Positions 1-8,015 of a stretch of 64,000 nt of DNA are shown here, one piece after another. The DNA is from Selenomonadales bacterium (GTDB lineage Bacteria > Bacillota > UBA994). Below the pieces are notes generated by a model. It searched no databases, had not been told where the DNA came from, and saw nothing but the letters and a program-made list of their open reading frames with translations. Positions within the stretch are counted from its first letter, which is position 1. Each line of letters begins with the position of its first letter. Made by a program: the position numbers and the translations under genes. Location of the stretch: positions 62,001 to 126,000 of the forward strand of contig JAGXRZ010000020.1 of assembly GCA_018335585.1 (NCBI GenBank). Direction: 5' to 3'.

Positions 1-634
1 CCTCTATCCCTCGGAGACCTGCCTTTACCAGTGGTTTGAGCAGTAATTTTGCCAACGGGCCGGGATGCGCCCAAACCGCGACGCCCCCGCTCCCGACGAT
101 CGCTTTTATCGCCTCTTCCGGTAGCAGTTTATAACGCGGCACATAGGCAGGCCGTCCACGCTCAAGGTACTGGTCAAAGGCAGCGGCGAAGTTCCCGACA
201 TAACCTCTGTTAAGCAGAGCTCTCGCTACGTGGGGTCGGCCTAGCGAGTGAGCGTCGCCCTTGTTTTGGTCTGTCACCTCAGAGAGCGTCAAAGGTAAGC
301 CTAACTCACCTAATCGCGCTACCATGCTCGCAATGCGAGTAGCGCGCTCCGCGCGTAGTTTGGCCGTCAGCGCAGTCAACTGCCGGTCACTTTGGCTGAT
401 CCAGTAACCTAGGATATGCACGTCCTTGTCGCACCACTCGGCGCTCAGTTCAATGCCGGGTAGCACGGCAAGACCATATGTGAGGCCTGCGGCAAAGGCT
501 TCTTCCAACCCGACACAGGTATCGTGGTCGGTTAGCGCTATCCCTTGCAGTCCTCGTTCTTTGGCTTGCCGCACTATCTCACGTGGCGACTCTTTGCCGT
601 CTGAAGCAGAACTATGAGTGTGTAGGTCTAACAC
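1..634 (-). CDS. PHP-domain phosphoesterase (TrpH/YciV type), C-terminus off the left edge
   Basis: Partial gene that runs off the left edge; about 211 codons are visible. The N-terminus has the PHP metal-binding signature HTH at residues 5-7, then LTDHD near residue 36, LPGIELSAEW near residue 62 and a later AVWAHP motif. This order is typical of the TrpH/YciV family, whose members hydrolyse nucleoside 3',5'-bisphosphates or trim RNA 5' ends. I chose GTG at 634 because an in-frame stop lies five codons upstream and the HTH motif sits right at the N-terminus. The SD is weak (AGGG, about 10 nt upstream). The gene starts 8 nt after the dipeptidase stop, so it is probably the last visible gene of the rny-ymdB run. 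The exact substrate is not shown by the sequence. Confidence 0.85.
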   Translation of the reverse strand, partial: MLDLHTHSSASDGKESPREIVRQAKERGLQGIALTDHDTCVGLEEAFAAGLTYGLAVLPGIELSAEWCDKDVHILGYWISQSDRQLTALTAKLRAERATRIASMVARLGELGLPLTLSEVTDQNKGDAHSLGRPHVARALLNRGYVGNFAAAFDQYLERGRPAYVPRYKLLPEEAIKAIVGSGGVAVWAHPGPLAKLLLKPLVKAGLRGIE

Positions 635-641
635 GTTGGCG

Positions 642-1619
642 CTACCCTAGCACCGTCCGGATGACGCGCAAATGGTTTAGGCCCAGAACATCTAAGAGCG
701 CCTCCTCACTATAGCCGCGCCTAAGCAGGGCCTCGGTCAGCGCGGGGTATTTGGTGACATCTTCCAGCCCCACTGGTGTGTGTGAAATCCCGTCTAAGTC
801 TCCTCCCAGACCGACATGTTTGCTGTTCCCAAGTAGGTTGACGATGTGGTCGATGTGCGTAACTACATCGTCTAGGTGGGCCTCGCCATGTTCCACCAAA
901 AATTCTGGGGCAAAGTTCATGCCCACAACCCCCCCGTTCGCCGCCAGAGCACGAATCTGTCGGTCGGTGAGGTTACGGACATGGCCGCAAACCGCGCGGG
1001 CATTGCTGTGGGAAGCGATAATGGGGTGTTTGCTTACCTCTAAGACATCATAAAAACCGGGTTCGGAAATGTGCGAGACATCGACAATCATGCCTAACCG
1101 GTTCATCTCCGCTACTACGCTGACGCCAAAGTCGGTCAGCCCACCGCCGCTCCGGCACTCTCCCACCCCTTCGGCTATTTGATTGCGTTCATTCCAAGTG
1201 AGTCCCACCGCCCTAACTCCCAAGCGGTGGTAAATGCGCAGCGCGGCTAGTTCTCCCTCTAGCGCCTCTCCTCCCTCGATAGAGATTAGTACGCCTATCT
1301 GATTGTTTGTCTTGACGAAATCTATATCGCTAGCCTTAAGGATTAACCTAAGCGTGTCTTGGTTAGCCTCAATCTCCTGATACAGGCAGTCTAGGAGCTG
1401 GAGTGTGCGCTTAACGGCGCGGTCGGGTTTGTATTCGGCACCTATGTAAGCGGCAAAGAATTGGACGTCCACTCCTCCCTGCCGCAGGCGGGGGATGTCT
1501 ACGTGTTCGGCAAAGTGGAGTTCACCGAGGCGATATTCCCCGCGTGAGCCTAGCACCTTGAGAATGGTATCGCAGTGGCTGTCAATGACCAACGCACGCG
1601 AATGAAGCTCTGTAGTCAT
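642..1619 (-). CDS. membrane dipeptidase, peptidase family M19
   Basis: A 325-residue zinc dipeptidase of the renal dipeptidase (M19) family, which cleaves dipeptides, including ones with a C-terminal D-residue. Visible metal-site motifs are DSHCD near residue 15 (HxD), a conserved Glu in SIEGGEA, then VSHISEPG and IIASHSNAR for the later His ligands, and GLGGDLDG near the C-terminus. Length is normal for bacterial members. The ORF opens at 1625 (MLM), but AAGGAGG is spaced 7 nt from the ATG at 1619, so I use that start. No signal peptide is visible, so the enzyme should be cytoplasmic. It lies 17 nt downstream of ymdB and probably shares its transcript. Confidence 0.9.
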   Translation of the reverse strand: MTTELHSRALVIDSHCDTILKVLGSRGEYRLGELHFAEHVDIPRLRQGGVDVQFFAAYIGAEYKPDRAVKRTLQLLDCLYQEIEANQDTLRLILKASDIDFVKTNNQIGVLISIEGGEALEGELAALRIYHRLGVRAVGLTWNERNQIAEGVGECRSGGGLTDFGVSVVAEMNRLGMIVDVSHISEPGFYDVLEVSKHPIIASHSNARAVCGHVRNLTDRQIRALAANGGVVGMNFAPEFLVEHGEAHLDDVVTHIDHIVNLLGNSKHVGLGGDLDGISHTPVGLEDVTKYPALTEALLRRGYSEEALLDVLGLNHLRVIRTVLG

Positions 1620-1636
1620 AAGCATTCCTCCTTGTC

Positions 1637-2425
1637 TTAGGGGACTACGGTCAGTATGCGCTCGGGCGTAACCACGGCGCGCCTAGTAGCTAGGTTAAAG
1701 CGGTACACCACGCCGGCAAGCACCTTCGGCCCCTCCGCAAGCTCAAAGCGCGCGGGCAAGCCGGTGGTAAATTTGCGCACGACCGGGGCTACAGCCACAC
1801 CGAGCACCGAATTGTAAGGGCCGCACATCCCGGCGTCCGAAAGGTAGGCTGTCCCCTTGGGCAACAGACGTTCATCCGCCGTCTGCACATGCGTGTGTGT
1901 ACCGACAAGCCCCGCGACTCTGCCGTCAAGGTAGTGCGCAAGGGCTAGTTTTTCGGATGTCGCCTCGGCGTGGAAGTCCACGAACGTTAGGCAATTCGCT
2001 GGTAACCCGGCTAACACTTTGTCCATTGCCTGAAAAGGGCAGTCTACAGGCGGCATAAACGTGCGGCCCAACAAGCTAACAACAGCTAACGGCACAGGGG
2101 GTGATCCCACCTCGGTCAGCATTACGCCGCTGCCCGGTACTCCGTTTGGATAGTTCACCGGACGCAAAACGCGAGGGTAGTCGTCGATGAACTCGAGAAT
2201 CTCCTTCTTATCCCAAGTATGATTGCCGCCGGTAAGCACGTCGACGCCGATGTTTAGGAGCTCATCCGCAACATCGCGCGTCAGGCCGGTACCGTGCGCC
2301 GCATTCTCGCCGTTGGCAATGCAGTAGTTTATGGCGAATCGCGAGCGAAGCTGTGAGATAAGCTGGCGTACAACTTCCCTCCCAGGTTTCCCTACAATAT
2401 CTCCAAGAAATAGCACATTGAACAC
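1637..2425 (-). CDS. ymdB: YmdB-family metallophosphoesterase
   Basis: A 262-residue calcineurin-like phosphoesterase of the YmdB group; the Bacillus homologue hydrolyses 2',3'-cyclic nucleotides and affects RNase Y activity and biofilm or motility decisions. Family motifs are present: LFLGDIVGKPGR at the N-terminus, NGENAAHGTGLT, GGNHTWDKKE, and THTHVQTADE toward the C-terminus. The likely start is GTG at 2425, with GGAGGG 5 nt upstream. The gene directly follows rny, the same order as in many Bacillota, and is separated from it by a short hairpin terminator that may lower its expression. Function is assigned with confidence by family; the exact substrate is inferred. Confidence 0.93.
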   Translation of the reverse strand: MFNVLFLGDIVGKPGREVVRQLISQLRSRFAINYCIANGENAAHGTGLTRDVADELLNIGVDVLTGGNHTWDKKEILEFIDDYPRVLRPVNYPNGVPGSGVMLTEVGSPPVPLAVVSLLGRTFMPPVDCPFQAMDKVLAGLPANCLTFVDFHAEATSEKLALAHYLDGRVAGLVGTHTHVQTADERLLPKGTAYLSDAGMCGPYNSVLGVAVAPVVRKFTTGLPARFELAEGPKVLAGVVYRFNLATRRAVVTPERILTVVP

Positions 2426-2444
2426 ATTCGCCCTCCGATTGCGG

Positions 2445-2469
2445 AAAAGCCGAGCTTGCGCTCGGCTTT
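2445..2469 (-). terminator. intrinsic terminator after rny
   Basis: A perfect 10-bp stem (AAAGCCGAGC / GCTCGGCTTT) with a 4-nt loop lies just below the rny stop codon. On the minus strand it is followed by a short T-run of four. It should partly end rny transcription before ymdB. The T-tract is short, so read-through into ymdB is likely. Confidence 0.75.
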
Positions 2470-2471
2470 CT

Positions 2472-4001
2472 CTACTTCGCTAGTTCCACAGCCCTAGTCT
2501 CTCTGATTACCGTCACCTTAATTTGTCCCGGGTATTCAAGCTCTGCTTCTATGCGCTTAGAGATGTCACGCGCAACCCGCACAGCGCCCAAGTCATCGAT
2601 ACGCTCCGGCTTCACCACGATGCGGATTTCGCGCCCGGCTTGGATGGCGTACACTTTATCCACACCGTCGACGGATGAGCCTATTTCCTCGAGCTTCTGC
2701 AGACGCTTAATGTAGTTCTCAAGGCTCTCGCGGCGTGCACCGGGCCTTGCGGCCGAGATTGCATCCGCTGCCGCCACCAGTACGGCTTCTATAGACTGCG
2801 CTTCCACGTCGCCGTGGTGCGCGGCAATGGCATGTACGACTGCGGGGTGCTCGCGGTACTTTTTAGCCATATCGGCACCGATTGTTACGTGCGGGCCCTC
2901 TACTTCGTGGTCAAGCGCCTTGCCGATATCGTGCAGAAGCCCCGCGCGCTTAGCGACATGCACGTCTACGCCCAGCTCCGCAGCCATCGCGCCGGCAAGG
3001 TGAGCAACCTCTAGCGAATGCTTGAGAACGTTCTGACCATAACTGGTGCGATAGCGCAGGCGCCCTAAGAGCTTCACGAGCTCTCCGTTTAGGCTGTGAA
3101 TACCAACTTCAAAAACGGCGCGCTCGCCTTCCTCGCGAATGCGCTGCTCAACTTCCTTTTGCGCCTTCTCCACTACTTCTTCAATGCGGGCAGGATGAAT
3201 GCGGCCGTCGGCGATAAGCTTCTCGAGGGCAATGCGCGCCACTTCACGCCGCACGGGGTCAAACCCAGAAAGGATTACTGCTTCAGGAGTATCGTCGATA
3301 ATCAGGTCTATGCCGGTAAGCGTCTCTAGCGCACGAATGTTACGCCCTTCGCGCCCGATGATGCGACCTTTCATCTCGTCATTTGGCAACTCCACGACGG
3401 ATACGGTCGTTTCGGCGGAATGGTCTGCCGCGCACCGCTGGATGGCAATCGTGACAATCTCGCGGGCACGTCTGTCCGCTTCCTCACGCGCCTCGGCTTC
3501 AACTTCCCTGATCAAGAGCGACGCTTCATGGCGAACCTCTTGCTCGACGTTTGCCAGCAATATAGCACGTGCCTCTTCTTGGGACAGCGCGGCCACCCGT
3601 TCGAGCTCAGCCTGCTGCCTCCCTACTAGCTCTTCGGCGCGCTCCTTTAGCCTGTTGAGCTCAGCTTCTTTGCGTCCCAGTTGATCGTCGCGACGTTCAA
3701 GCTGCTCAAGTTTCTTGTCAAGCGTCTCGTCCTTTTGCAGAATGCGACGTTCCAGTCGCAGAATCTCCGCCCGGCGCTCCTTAATGTCACGCTCGGCCTC
3801 TTGCCTGAGCCTATGCACTTCATCTTTGGCCTCAAGTATAGCTTCGCGCTTCTTGGCTTCCGCTTGTTTTTTGGCATCCGCGACGATGGTGTTGGCGACA
3901 ACTTCCGCTTCTCCCGTGGCTTTTTCACTCACACGCTTGCGATATAGAAATCCGCCATATGCAGCGGCAGGTAAAGCTACCAATAGTATGGCAATAATCA
4001 C
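2472..4001 (-). CDS. rny: ribonuclease Y (membrane-anchored endoribonuclease)
   Basis: The main mRNA decay endonuclease of many Bacillota. The 509-residue protein has an N-terminal membrane segment (about residues 1-19), a long charged coiled coil (about 25-200), a KH RNA-binding domain with the [11 protein letters not shown] loop, and an HD domain with [12 protein letters not shown] holding the catalytic His-Asp pair. Length matches the family. The first standard start is GTG at 4001, but it is 16 nt from the AGGAGG. An in-frame ATC at 4010 sits 7 nt from that SD and may be the true start (see findings). The gene follows the recX terminator and precedes ymdB. Confidence 0.95.
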   Translation of the reverse strand: MIIAILLVALPAAAYGGFLYRKRVSEKATGEAEVVANTIVADAKKQAEAKKREAILEAKDEVHRLRQEAERDIKERRAEILRLERRILQKDETLDKKLEQLERRDDQLGRKEAELNRLKERAEELVGRQQAELERVAALSQEEARAILLANVEQEVRHEASLLIREVEAEAREEADRRAREIVTIAIQRCAADHSAETTVSVVELPNDEMKGRIIGREGRNIRALETLTGIDLIIDDTPEAVILSGFDPVRREVARIALEKLIADGRIHPARIEEVVEKAQKEVEQRIREEGERAVFEVGIHSLNGELVKLLGRLRYRTSYGQNVLKHSLEVAHLAGAMAAELGVDVHVAKRAGLLHDIGKALDHEVEGPHVTIGADMAKKYREHPAVVHAIAAHHGDVEAQSIEAVLVAAADAISAARPGARRESLENYIKRLQKLEEIGSSVDGVDKVYAIQAGREIRIVVKPERIDDLGAVRVARDISKRIEAELEYPGQIKVTVIRETRAVELAK

Positions 4002-4038
4002 AAATTCGATACTAAGCCCTCCTCTCCTAAAAATCTAC

Positions 4039-4063
4039 AAAAAAAGACCGAGAACCCTCGGTC
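4039..4063 (-). terminator. intrinsic terminator after recA-recX
   Basis: A 7-bp stem GACCGAG / CTCGGTC with a 4-nt loop, followed on the minus strand by seven T residues. This is a textbook rho-independent terminator between the recX stop (4110) and rny. It makes recA-recX a separate transcription unit, so rny depends on read-through or a promoter I could not place. Confidence 0.9.
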
Positions 4064-4109
4064 AGCTGAACGAAAGGTGCCTAGAGCGTTGCTACTCTCT
4101 GGCATCATT

Positions 4110-4580
4110 CTAGCCTTCAGGCTGTCCATTGTCAATACAAGTGTCGTCGAGTGCCCTTACCGCCGCGCGTATTTCCTGCGTTGAGAAGCCCTTGCGCCAC
4201 AGATGTCTCTCAACAAAGGCCGCGTCCTTCCCCCGCGCAAACAAAGCCTGCGCCAAGCGCTGTGCTACTGCGCTGGCGTCGACTTGCTCTCGGTACGTCT
4301 TAACTGTATCTTCGATTAGTGCTGGCGGCAGACCGCGACTTTGGAGGCGCTGGCGAAACCGCAGAGCGCCGGCGGCAGGTTGTATGCTGGCATTCTCAAG
4401 TAGATTGGCGGCGACGCGGCTGTCGCTCATATACCCCTGCTCCACAAGTTCCTGACATAGCGCTCCGGCCTCGCACGGCAAATAGCCGCGCTGTAACAGC
4501 TTGTTGTAGAGCTCGCGACGCGTATGGTCGCGCCTAGCTAATATCCTAAAGGCAGTTTGGCGAATATCTTTACTCCTCAA
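4110..4580 (-). CDS. recX: regulatory protein RecX
   Basis: RecX binds RecA filaments and modulates recombination and the SOS response. The protein of about 151-156 residues has the three-helix repeat architecture of the family: an N-terminal [17 protein letters not shown] repeat, a middle [12 protein letters not shown] segment and a C-terminal [15 protein letters not shown] repeat. It overlaps the end of recA and so is co-expressed. The only standard start is TTG at 4580, which has no SD. A strong GAGGAG, formed at the recA stop, is instead spaced 7 nt from an in-frame ATT at 4565 (see findings). A strong terminator follows. Confidence 0.93.
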   Translation of the reverse strand: MRSKDIRQTAFRILARRDHTRRELYNKLLQRGYLPCEAGALCQELVEQGYMSDSRVAANLLENASIQPAAGALRFRQRLQSRGLPPALIEDTVKTYREQVDASAVAQRLAQALFARGKDAAFVERHLWRKGFSTQEIRAAVRALDDTCIDNGQPEG

Positions 4581-5595
4581 ACGTATCGCCGATGTTCTTA
4601 AGCGAGATGTTACCTGCGCCTAACTTCTCGCGAATGCGGGATTCCACCTTGCCGGCTATATCTTGACGCTCGCGCAAGTAATTCTTGGCGTTTTCTCTGC
4701 CTTGTCCTAACCTCTCGTCCTCAAACGAGTACCAGGCTCCGCTTTTAACGATAATGTCCATATCGGTAGCCGTATCGAGAATGCTACCCTCGCGGGAGAT
4801 TCCTTCGCCGTACATAATGTCAAAATCCGCGACTCTAAACGGAGGCGCTACCTTGTTCTTAACGACCTTGACGCGCGTGCGATTACCCACTACATCCTGA
4901 CCGGACTTAATGGATTCTGTGCGCCTCACCTCGAGGCGAATGGTGGCGTAAAACTTAAGGGCCCGGCCTCCGGGAGTCGTTTCTGGATTGCCGAACATGA
5001 CGCCGACTTTTTCCCTTAGCTGGTTGATAAAGATGGCGGTAGTTTTGGATTTGCTGATGGCGCCTGCTAGCTTGCGCAGGGCCTGCGACATAAGGCGAGC
5101 CTGCAGACCAACGTGTGCGTCACCCATTTCTCCTTCAATCTCCGCACGCGGCACGAGGGCAGCTACGGAGTCCACCACTACGACGTCTACTGCGCCACTG
5201 CGCACTAGAGCCTCGGCTATCTCTAAGGCTTGCTCGCCTGTGTCGGGTTGCGAAACCAAGAGGTCCTCCAAGTTGACCCCTACTTTGCGAGCATAGGAAG
5301 GGTCGAGGGCATGCTCGGCGTCGATAAAAGCGGCTATTCCGCCGTTCTTCTGTGCTTCGGCGATGATGTGGAGGGCGACAGTCGTCTTACCGCTAGACTC
5401 AGGCCCATATACTTCAATTATACGGCCGCGCGGCACCCCCCCTACGCCTAAAGCAATGTCTAGCGACATGGCGCCGGTGCGAATAACTTCAAGTGCAGCT
5501 CTGTCACTGTCTCCCCCTAGCCGCATTACCGAACCTTTGCCAAACTGCTTCTCAATCTGATGCAACGCCATTTCTAGAGCCTTCTTTTTCTCCAT
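4570..5595 (-). CDS. recA: recombinase RecA
   Basis: DNA strand-exchange ATPase and SOS co-protease. The 341-residue protein has Walker [10 protein letters not shown] at residues 64-72, Walker B around [18 protein letters not shown], the L1/L2 DNA-binding loops (L2 in [18 protein letters not shown]) and a short acidic C-terminus. ATG at 5595 has GGGAGG 8 nt upstream. The promoter just upstream contains a perfect LexA operator, so the gene should be SOS-induced together with recX. The position after pgsA and cinA/pncC is the usual one in Bacillota. Confidence 0.98.
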   Translation of the reverse strand: MEKKKALEMALHQIEKQFGKGSVMRLGGDSDRAALEVIRTGAMSLDIALGVGGVPRGRIIEVYGPESSGKTTVALHIIAEAQKNGGIAAFIDAEHALDPSYARKVGVNLEDLLVSQPDTGEQALEIAEALVRSGAVDVVVVDSVAALVPRAEIEGEMGDAHVGLQARLMSQALRKLAGAISKSKTTAIFINQLREKVGVMFGNPETTPGGRALKFYATIRLEVRRTESIKSGQDVVGNRTRVKVVKNKVAPPFRVADFDIMYGEGISREGSILDTATDMDIIVKSGAWYSFEDERLGQGRENAKNYLRERQDIAGKVESRIREKLGAGNISLKNIGDTFEE

Positions 5596-5625
5596 CCCGC
5601 GCGCCTCCCATCCAGTACTGCTAGC

Positions 5626-5654
5626 ATTATATACTAACGAACAATTGTTCGCAA
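5626..5654 (-). promoter_or_regulatory. recA SigA promoter
   Basis: A -35 TTGCGA (5649-5654) and a -10 TATAAT (5626-5631) are separated by exactly 17 bp. The promoter lies in the 62-bp gap between the pncC stop and the recA start and faces recA. The spacer and the -35 are overlapped by the LexA box, so repressor binding would block RNA polymerase. Confidence 0.85.
5638..5651. promoter_or_regulatory. LexA (DinR) SOS operator of recA
   Basis: The 14-bp sequence CGAACAATTGTTCG is a perfect palindrome and carries both arms (CGAAC and GTTCG) of the Gram-positive LexA box. It lies between and partly over the -35 and -10 of the recA promoter. LexA repression and damage induction of recA-recX follow from the known family; binding itself is inferred. 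Confidence 0.9.
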
Positions 5655-5657
5655 TAG

Positions 5658-6143
5658 CTACTTTTGCCTAAGCAGCGAGTGCAATAGCTCGAATGCGGCT
5701 AACGCGGCTTGCCGTTTGATGGCCGCGCGCTCTCCGCTGAAAAAAAAGCCGTAAACTTGCAGGCGGTCATCTACGCTTACCGCAATAAACACTGTCCCTA
5801 TCGGCTTCTTTGCGCTTCCACCATCCGGTCCTGCAATTCCGGTGATGGCGATAGCCGTGTCCGAGCCAAACAGCGCTTTTACCCCACGCAGCATTTCCTC
5901 CGCACACTGCACGGAAACTGCACCAAAACACTGCAGCGTTTCTGTACGCACGCCAAGCAGCTGTACCTTAGCGGCGTTAGCATAGCAGGTAACTCCGCCT
6001 AAAAAAAAGCGCGAAGCACCGGGCACATCCGTAAGCGAGTGACCGAGGAGTCCACCCGTGCACGACTCGGCTATGGCTAAAGTCATGTTCCTGCCAGACA
6101 GCTCAAGGCTTAGTGCGCGCGCCGCTATTTCAAGTGTCTCCAC
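5658..6143 (-). CDS. pncC: CinA C-terminal domain protein (nicotinamide-nucleotide amidase)
   Basis: A 161-residue stand-alone CinA C-terminal domain, the PncC-type enzyme that deamidates nicotinamide mononucleotide for NAD recycling. Family motifs visible are [31 protein letters not shown] and [11 protein letters not shown]. Many Bacillota have a full CinA of about 410 residues with an N-terminal MoCF-like domain; that domain is absent here and not found upstream, where pgsA ends 3 nt before this gene. GTG at 6143 has GGGAAG about 10 nt upstream. The location between pgsA and recA is the conserved position of cinA. Confidence 0.9.
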   Translation of the reverse strand: METLEIAARALSLELSGRNMTLAIAESCTGGLLGHSLTDVPGASRFFLGGVTCYANAAKVQLLGVRTETLQCFGAVSVQCAEEMLRGVKALFGSDTAIAITGIAGPDGGSAKKPIGTVFIAVSVDDRLQVYGFFFSGERAAIKRQAALAAFELLHSLLRQK

Positions 6144-6145
6144 AG

Positions 6146-6703
6146 CTAGGATACTTCCCGCGGTTGTCTTTCGCCTAGAATATCGCCGGCTGCGCGGAAG
6201 TAGTCAAGTCCGGAAGTAATTGTGAAAACAACGGCTACCAGAAGCGCGATGTCCTCAAAGGGGAAACCCACTAAGGAGAAGGGGTAATTGTTGACCATCA
6301 CGGCTGTTATGGCCACGATTTGTGTTATAGTTTTGACCTTGGCAAACTTGCTCGCGGCCATAACTCTTCCCTCGGCCGCGGCGATGCTGCGGAGTCCGGT
6401 CACGGCAAACTCTCGCCCGATGATGACAATAGCTATCCAAGCCGGCAGGGCTGACATGGCCACCAAAGAAACTAGCGCCGACATGACCAGCAGCTTATCG
6501 GCGAGGGGGTCGAGGAGCTTTCCTAGATTGGTGACACTCTTTTGCTTGCGCGCTACATACCCGTCCAAACCGTCCGTCGCCGCAGCCAAGATAAAAATGC
6601 CTGCGGCAATAAACTCGCCATATCGCGCCTGTTCAAAAACAAAGAAAAGGAACACAGGCAAGAGAAATATGCGAGAAAGCGTAATCTTATTGGCGAGATT
6701 CAC
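6146..6703 (-). CDS. pgsA: CDP-diacylglycerol-glycerol-3-phosphate 3-phosphatidyltransferase
   Basis: Membrane enzyme that makes phosphatidylglycerol phosphate from CDP-diacylglycerol and glycerol 3-phosphate. The CDP-alcohol phosphotransferase signature is complete (TDGLDGYVARKQ followed by GKLLDPLADK). Several hydrophobic segments match the six-helix fold. ATG at 6709 lies 1 nt from its GGGGGTG, whereas GTG at 6703 is 7 nt away and gives the family-like start MNLANKITLSRI, so I chose 6703 (185 residues). The start lies inside the end of rimO, suggesting coupled translation. Its substrate comes from CdsA, encoded at 37212. Confidence 0.95.
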   Translation of the reverse strand: MNLANKITLSRIFLLPVFLFFVFEQARYGEFIAAGIFILAAATDGLDGYVARKQKSVTNLGKLLDPLADKLLVMSALVSLVAMSALPAWIAIVIIGREFAVTGLRSIAAAEGRVMAASKFAKVKTITQIVAITAVMVNNYPFSLVGFPFEDIALLVAVVFTITSGLDYFRAAGDILGERQPREVS

Positions 6704-8015
6704 CGGCATACACCCCCAGCAAATCGTATTCCCGTACTTTCTCGATATGCGCGCGAATCAACTGCCCTTTGCTTGCCTTAACGCCGCGGACGTACACTGC
6801 TCCGTCGACTGAGGGCGCGTCTTTAGAGGCCCGCCCCTTAACCCCGTTACCTTTAGGCCACGCCTCTTCCACTAACACATCTACGGTGCGCCCGAGAAAG
6901 CGCTGATTTCTCTCGCGACTGATACTTTGTTGCAGAGTCATAAGCTCGTCGTAGCGGAGGTCTTTAGTTTCTTCACTGACTTGATCAGCCATAGACTCTG
7001 CGGGGGTTCCCTCCTCGCGCGAGTACTTAAACACACCCACGTGGTCAAACCAACCCTCTGCTACAAAGTCATAGAGTTCCGCAAACTCGGCTTCCGTTTC
7101 CCCCGGGAAACCCACAATAAAAGTAGTGCGGATGGTGACGTCAGGTATCTGAGTGCGGATCTGTGCAAGGAGCTCTCGTATCTCTGCCGGGGTGCCGCGG
7201 CGGTTCATGGCTGCGAGTATGCGCGCATTAATATGCTGCAGCGGCATATCTATATACTTGCAGACGCGGGACAGTTTGGCAATAGCATCTATCAGTTCGG
7301 GCGTAAAGCCGTCGGGATAGCAGTAAAGAATGCGCAGCCAAACGATGCCCTTAATCTGCGACAGCTCATTAAGAAGCTCGGGCAAGCGAGAACGTCCGTA
7401 GAGGTCGCAACCGTAGCGCGTCGTATCCTGGGCAATAAGGTTAATCTCTTTTGCACCGTTTGCGGCTAACGCGTTGACCTCGCGCACAACGCTCTCCATG
7501 CTCCGACTGCGGTACTTGCCCCGCACGTGCGGAATGACGCAGTACGAACAGAGGTTATCACACCCCTCGGCAACCTTCACGTAGACGCTGTACGCGTCTG
7601 TCGGTGTGCGTGCAATTTCGTCCTCGTAGGCATAGACTGCCTCGCCAACGGCGGTTATGCGTTCCCCTTGTATTGCCCGGTCGATTATTTCTGCAATGTC
7701 AGGGAAGCTCCCGGTGCCAACCACGGCGTCGATTTCCGGCATTTCCTGCATCAACTCGGTCGCATATCTCTGCGACAGGCAGCCGGTTACGACCAAAGCC
7801 TTACAGCGCCCCTTTTTAAGTCGTGCGGCGCAGAGAATCGCCTCGACGGACTCTTCTTTAGCCGCAGTGATAAAGCAACAGGTGTTGACAATTACTGCAT
7901 CAGCTTGCGTGACTTCGGTGACTAATGTATTGCCCCGCTGGCAGAGCAAGCTCTGCATTAGCTCAGCGTCTACCTGGTTTTTGGCGCACCCTAGACTTAT
8001 CGTCGCGATTTGCAT
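6687..8015 (-). CDS. rimO: ribosomal protein S12 methylthiotransferase RimO
   Basis: Radical-SAM enzyme that methylthiolates an Asp of ribosomal protein S12. The N-terminal UPF0004 domain carries the three Cys of the auxiliary cluster (SLGCAKN, NTCCF, TGCLSQR), the radical-SAM core has EGCDNLCSYCVIP, and a TRAM domain closes the C-terminus. The longest ORF starts at 8072, but ATG at 8015 has a good GAGGAGG and starts directly with the UPF0004 strand, giving the usual 442 residues. Its start lies within the last 53 bp of ygiQ and its end overlaps pgsA, so the three genes are tightly coupled. Confidence 0.95.
   Translation of the reverse strand: MQIATISLGCAKNQVDAELMQSLLCQRGNTLVTEVTQADAVIVNTCCFITAAKEESVEAILCAARLKKGRCKALVVTGCLSQRYATELMQEMPEIDAVVGTGSFPDIAEIIDRAIQGERITAVGEAVYAYEDEIARTPTDAYSVYVKVAEGCDNLCSYCVIPHVRGKYRSRSMESVVREVNALAANGAKEINLIAQDTTRYGCDLYGRSRLPELLNELSQIKGIVWLRILYCYPDGFTPELIDAIAKLSRVCKYIDMPLQHINARILAAMNRRGTPAEIRELLAQIRTQIPDVTIRTTFIVGFPGETEAEFAELYDFVAEGWFDHVGVFKYSREEGTPAESMADQVSEETKDLRYDELMTLQQSISRERNQRFLGRTVDVLVEEAWPKGNGVKGRASKDAPSVDGAVYVRGVKASKGQLIRAHIEKVREYDLLGVYAGESRQ

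Noticed and set aside
61-634. Reading the left-edge frame as a complete short gene
   Set aside because: The frame stays open through base 1, so the gene is cut by the window edge and its length cannot be judged.
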